From assembly GCA_035695265.1 (NCBI GenBank), contig DASSEM010000107.1:1-7332 (forward strand): 7,332 nt of DNA. Direction: 5' to 3'. Below are positions 5,438-7,332 of this stretch, in pieces. A program made the position numbers and the translations under genes. The stretch comes from RHKX01 sp035695265. Lineage in GTDB: Bacteria; Actinomycetota; Thermoleophilia; Solirubrobacterales; 70-9. The notes under the pieces are model-generated. The model did not search any database and was not told the origin of the DNA. It saw nothing but the letters and a program-made list of their open reading frames with translations. Position 1 is the stretch's first letter. Every line of letters starts with the position of its first letter.

Positions 5438-6814
5438 ATGGAGGTTCCCGGGAGGAGATCGGTCCGCCGGCTGGCGCTGCTGCCGATCGCGGCGCTTGGA
5501 CTGCTGCTCTCCGGCTGCGCGGCACAACGGCCGGAGGACCCGGTGGTCGTGACCGGCTCGGAGCTGCCGCGGCTGGCCGGATCAACGCCGGGCAAGGTCC
5601 TCGCCTTCCGCTACTTCGAGGGCCAGTGGGACCAGGTGCCGGTCCAGGTCGACGAGCGCGCCATGGTCGACCTCGGGACGGTCTACAACAAGGCCCCGAA
5701 CGGGGTCCGGATCCTGACCTACACCGATCCCGGCACGTTCGCGGGACCCGATCCCGACCCGACCCTCGATGCAAACGACGAGGTCGCGCTGATGGGGATC
5801 GACGCGGGCGCCGAGGCACCGGCCGGATCGAACCCGCCGAACGTGGTCGCGAGCACCGGGGAGGAGCTGCGGATCCACGACAGCACCGGCGATCCGACCG
5901 ACGCCTTCGTCTACCTCTACCGGCAGACCCTCAACCTCGACCAGAGCGCCGGCCGGCCATACGTCGACTACGACTTCAACCTGCTGTCGGGGAGCTACAA
6001 GGACACCTACCGGCTCAACGACGGTCCCAACCCCGAGGACTCGACCGTCGAGACCAGCTTCTACACCCGCCACTTCTCCGACCGTTGGGCCGACGACGCG
6101 CTCGAGATCACCACGCCGGGCGCCTCCGGCGCCGACATCCTCGATCGCCACAAGAACCTGTTCGCGCCCGGCGTCTGCGTCCGCAGCGAGGACACCTTCG
6201 ACGATGCCGAGGGCGCCTTCATCGTCAACAAGAGCGGCCCGGTGCGCGCGATCCGCGCCTATATCGGCGCCAACAGCGGACCGCTGACGGCGCGCCAGCA
6301 CATCTTCTACGAGCGCCGCGAAGACATCGCGACGACCCTCCGGGTCCACGCGATCCCGGGGGTCATGGACTTCTTCGACTACAGCCCCGCGGCAGCCGGT
6401 ATGACCTACCGCAACGACGTCGACGGCCGCGGCGTGACGATCGACGGCACGCCCGAGGTCCCGACTGCCGGCCGGATCGGTTGGGAGACCGTCGACGGAC
6501 CGCAGGGTGGGCTCTCGATCGTCCACCGGATCAGCTCCGACATCCCGAACCTCCGCTGGACTTCCTATTACCTCGACGACAGGACGCCGTCGGGCGGCGC
6601 CGAGACCCAGTGCACAGGCGACGCGTTCGCGTACGGCTCGAGCGGGCCGTGGATCAACCAGGGGCTCCCCAACACCGATCCGCTCGCCTCACCGACCTAC
6701 TCGCTGGTCGCCCGTCGCACCCTCTTCTACGAGCTGCCCGGAAGGGTCGACGGGCCACGACGCGCGGCCCAGATCGACAACCCCCTGCAGGTCTCGGTCA
6801 CGCCGCACGGCTGA
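5438..6814 (+). CDS. Uncharacterised exported lipoprotein
   Basis: The product has 458 residues. The N-terminus is a textbook lipoprotein signal: Arg-rich MEVPGRRSVRRL, hydrophobic ALLPIAALGLLL, and lipobox LSGC with Cys27 as the lipidated residue, so it should be anchored on the outer face of the membrane. The ATG at 5438 gives a signal of normal length; the frame opens at 5369 but that would add 23 unusual residues inside the VOC start region. I recognise no enzyme or transporter family. Visible features are FRYFEGQWDQVPVQVDER (57-74), an acidic DANDEVALMGIDAG (111-124), and a long aromatic and Asp-rich body with SSYY/FYTRHFSDRW-type strands. These suggest a beta-rich domain. Only two further cysteines (247 and 392) follow Cys27. 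The QVPVQVDE and DANDE pair recurs in other secreted bacterial proteins that I cannot name with certainty. It is transcribed alone, between a divergent VOC gene and a convergent EF-G gene. Confidence 0.8.
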   Translation: MEVPGRRSVRRLALLPIAALGLLLSGCAAQRPEDPVVVTGSELPRLAGSTPGKVLAFRYFEGQWDQVPVQVDERAMVDLGTVYNKAPNGVRILTYTDPGTFAGPDPDPTLDANDEVALMGIDAGAEAPAGSNPPNVVASTGEELRIHDSTGDPTDAFVYLYRQTLNLDQSAGRPYVDYDFNLLSGSYKDTYRLNDGPNPEDSTVETSFYTRHFSDRWADDALEITTPGASGADILDRHKNLFAPGVCVRSEDTFDDAEGAFIVNKSGPVRAIRAYIGANSGPLTARQHIFYERREDIATTLRVHAIPGVMDFFDYSPAAAGMTYRNDVDGRGVTIDGTPEVPTAGRIGWETVDGPQGGLSIVHRISSDIPNLRWTSYYLDDRTPSGGAETQCTGDAFAYGSSGPWINQGLPNTDPLASPTYSLVARRTLFYELPGRVDGPRRAAQIDNPLQVSVTPHG

Positions 6815-6850
6815 GGCCCCGGGCTCCGTTCGCCCCATCACCGGGAGCGC
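6815..6850. terminator. 36-base convergent gap with weak hairpin potential
   Basis: The gap separates the stops of the lipoprotein and EF-G genes. GCTCC (6823-6827) can pair with GGAGC (6844-6848), a short stem with a 16-base loop. No strong terminator is visible, so the two transcripts may run into each other. Confidence 0.2.
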
Positions 6851-7332
6851 TCAGGCCACGGCCTCGGCGTCGCCCGAGCGCGCCTCGGCGATCACCTTCT
6901 CGGCGAGGTGGGCCGGGACCTGCTCGTGGCGGTCGAACTCGAGCGTGTAGTCGCCGCGGCCGCCGGTCACCGCACGGAGCGCCGGGGCGTAGTCGAGCAC
7001 CTCGGCCATCGGCACCTCGGCGACGATCTCGGTCGAGCCGGGGCCGCCCTTCGGCTCCATCCCGAGCGGGTGGCCGCGGCGCGAGTTGAGGTCCCCGATC
7101 ACATCGCCGACGCTGTCGTCGGGGCAGGCGATCGTCAGCTTCGCGATCGGCTCGAGCAGGACCGGCGAGGCGTCGCCCATCGCCTCCTTGAACCCCATCG
7201 AGCCGCAGATCTTGAACGCCATCTCGGAGGAGTCCACGGTGTGGTGCTGGCCGTCGACGAGCCGCACGCGCACGTCCTTGACCGGGTAGCCGGCGAGCGT
7301 CCCGTGCCGCATCGCCTCCCTGACCCCGGCCT
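6851..7332 (-). CDS. fusA: Translation elongation factor G family protein, C-terminal part (runs off right edge)
   Basis: The frame is open from the right edge to the stop and encodes the last 160 or so residues. They begin AGVREAMRHGTLAGYPVKDV, the end of EF-G domain IV, followed by VDSSEMAFKICGSMGFKEA. Domain V follows with PVLLEPIAKLTI, GDVIGDLNSRRGHPLGMEP and a C-terminal GRGDYTLEF-VPAHLAEKVIAEA. EF-G is the GTPase that moves tRNAs and mRNA after peptide transfer and helps recycle ribosomes. The GTPase domain is outside the window, so I cannot say whether this is the housekeeping copy or an EF-G-like paralogue. The usual fusA-tuf neighbourhood is absent: downstream lies a convergent lipoprotein gene. 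That leans toward a second copy, in which case the symbol fusA is only approximate. Confidence 0.85.
   Translation of the reverse strand, partial: AGVREAMRHGTLAGYPVKDVRVRLVDGQHHTVDSSEMAFKICGSMGFKEAMGDASPVLLEPIAKLTIACPDDSVGDVIGDLNSRRGHPLGMEPKGGPGSTEIVAEVPMAEVLDYAPALRAVTGGRGDYTLEFDRHEQVPAHLAEKVIAEARSGDAEAVA

Noticed and set aside
5582..6526. A minus-strand open frame opposite the lipoprotein gene
   Set aside because: Val/Gly/Asp-rich composition, no domain and no ribosome site. It mirrors the codon bias of the lipoprotein gene.
3865..7089. A very long open frame on the plus strand spanning the regulator, VOC and lipoprotein genes
   Set aside because: Its product is Arg/Gly/Asp-rich with no domain, and it lies antisense to two well-supported genes and out of frame with a third. 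High GC content makes stop codons rare, so such frames are expected.
1..7332. High frequency of the GATCG word across the window as a possible repeat or methylation signal
   Set aside because: It is spread through coding frames (Ile, Asp and Arg codons) and fits general codon bias in high-GC actinobacteria; no ordered spacing was seen.
1..7332. Search for CRISPR arrays, tRNA genes, insertion sequences or defence genes
   Set aside because: No spaced direct repeats, cloverleaf-like sequence, transposase motifs or target-site duplications were seen.

Overview
The window is very GC-rich, with strongly G/C-biased third codon positions, frequent GATCG words, TANNNT-type -10 hexamers and several short or absent mRNA leaders. 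This points to a high-GC actinobacterium. The gene mix (FetAB-type exporter, membrane protein resembling the N-terminus of actinobacterial cyclases, Ig-like secreted protein, EF-G) would suit the Thermoleophilia/Solirubrobacterales area. That placement is inference from style and domain resemblance, not from a marker gene.

Layout from left to right. (1) On the minus strand, the N-terminal 92 residues of a two-helix membrane protein run off the left edge; it resembles the membrane part of actinobacterial adenylate/guanylate cyclases. (2) Divergent from it on the plus strand is a translationally coupled pair, an ABC ATPase and a UPF0014/FetB permease, overlapping by 4 bases. Together they look like a FetAB-type (E. 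coli YbbL/YbbM) metal exporter. Two GC-rich hairpins end this unit. (3) Convergent on the minus strand is a 649-residue secreted modular beta-sandwich protein. A 200-base gap holding several inverted repeats separates it from an upstream NarL/FixJ-type response regulator, which has its own promoter. Further upstream on the same strand is a VOC-superfamily protein. (4) Divergent from the VOC gene is an uncharacterised 458-residue lipoprotein; the 67 bases between them carry back-to-back promoter elements, and the VOC message appears to be leaderless. (5) Convergent at the right edge is the C-terminal part of an EF-G family translation factor.

FetA and FetB would form one transporter. The response regulator may control the secreted protein just downstream, but no histidine kinase is visible, so this is only a hypothesis. 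The lipoprotein and secreted protein are both envelope-directed and are the least characterised genes. I see no CRISPR array, tRNA or rRNA gene, insertion sequence, integrase or toxin-antitoxin pair. The window reads as ordinary chromosomal DNA with two poorly described surface proteins, not as an obvious new defence or mobile system.
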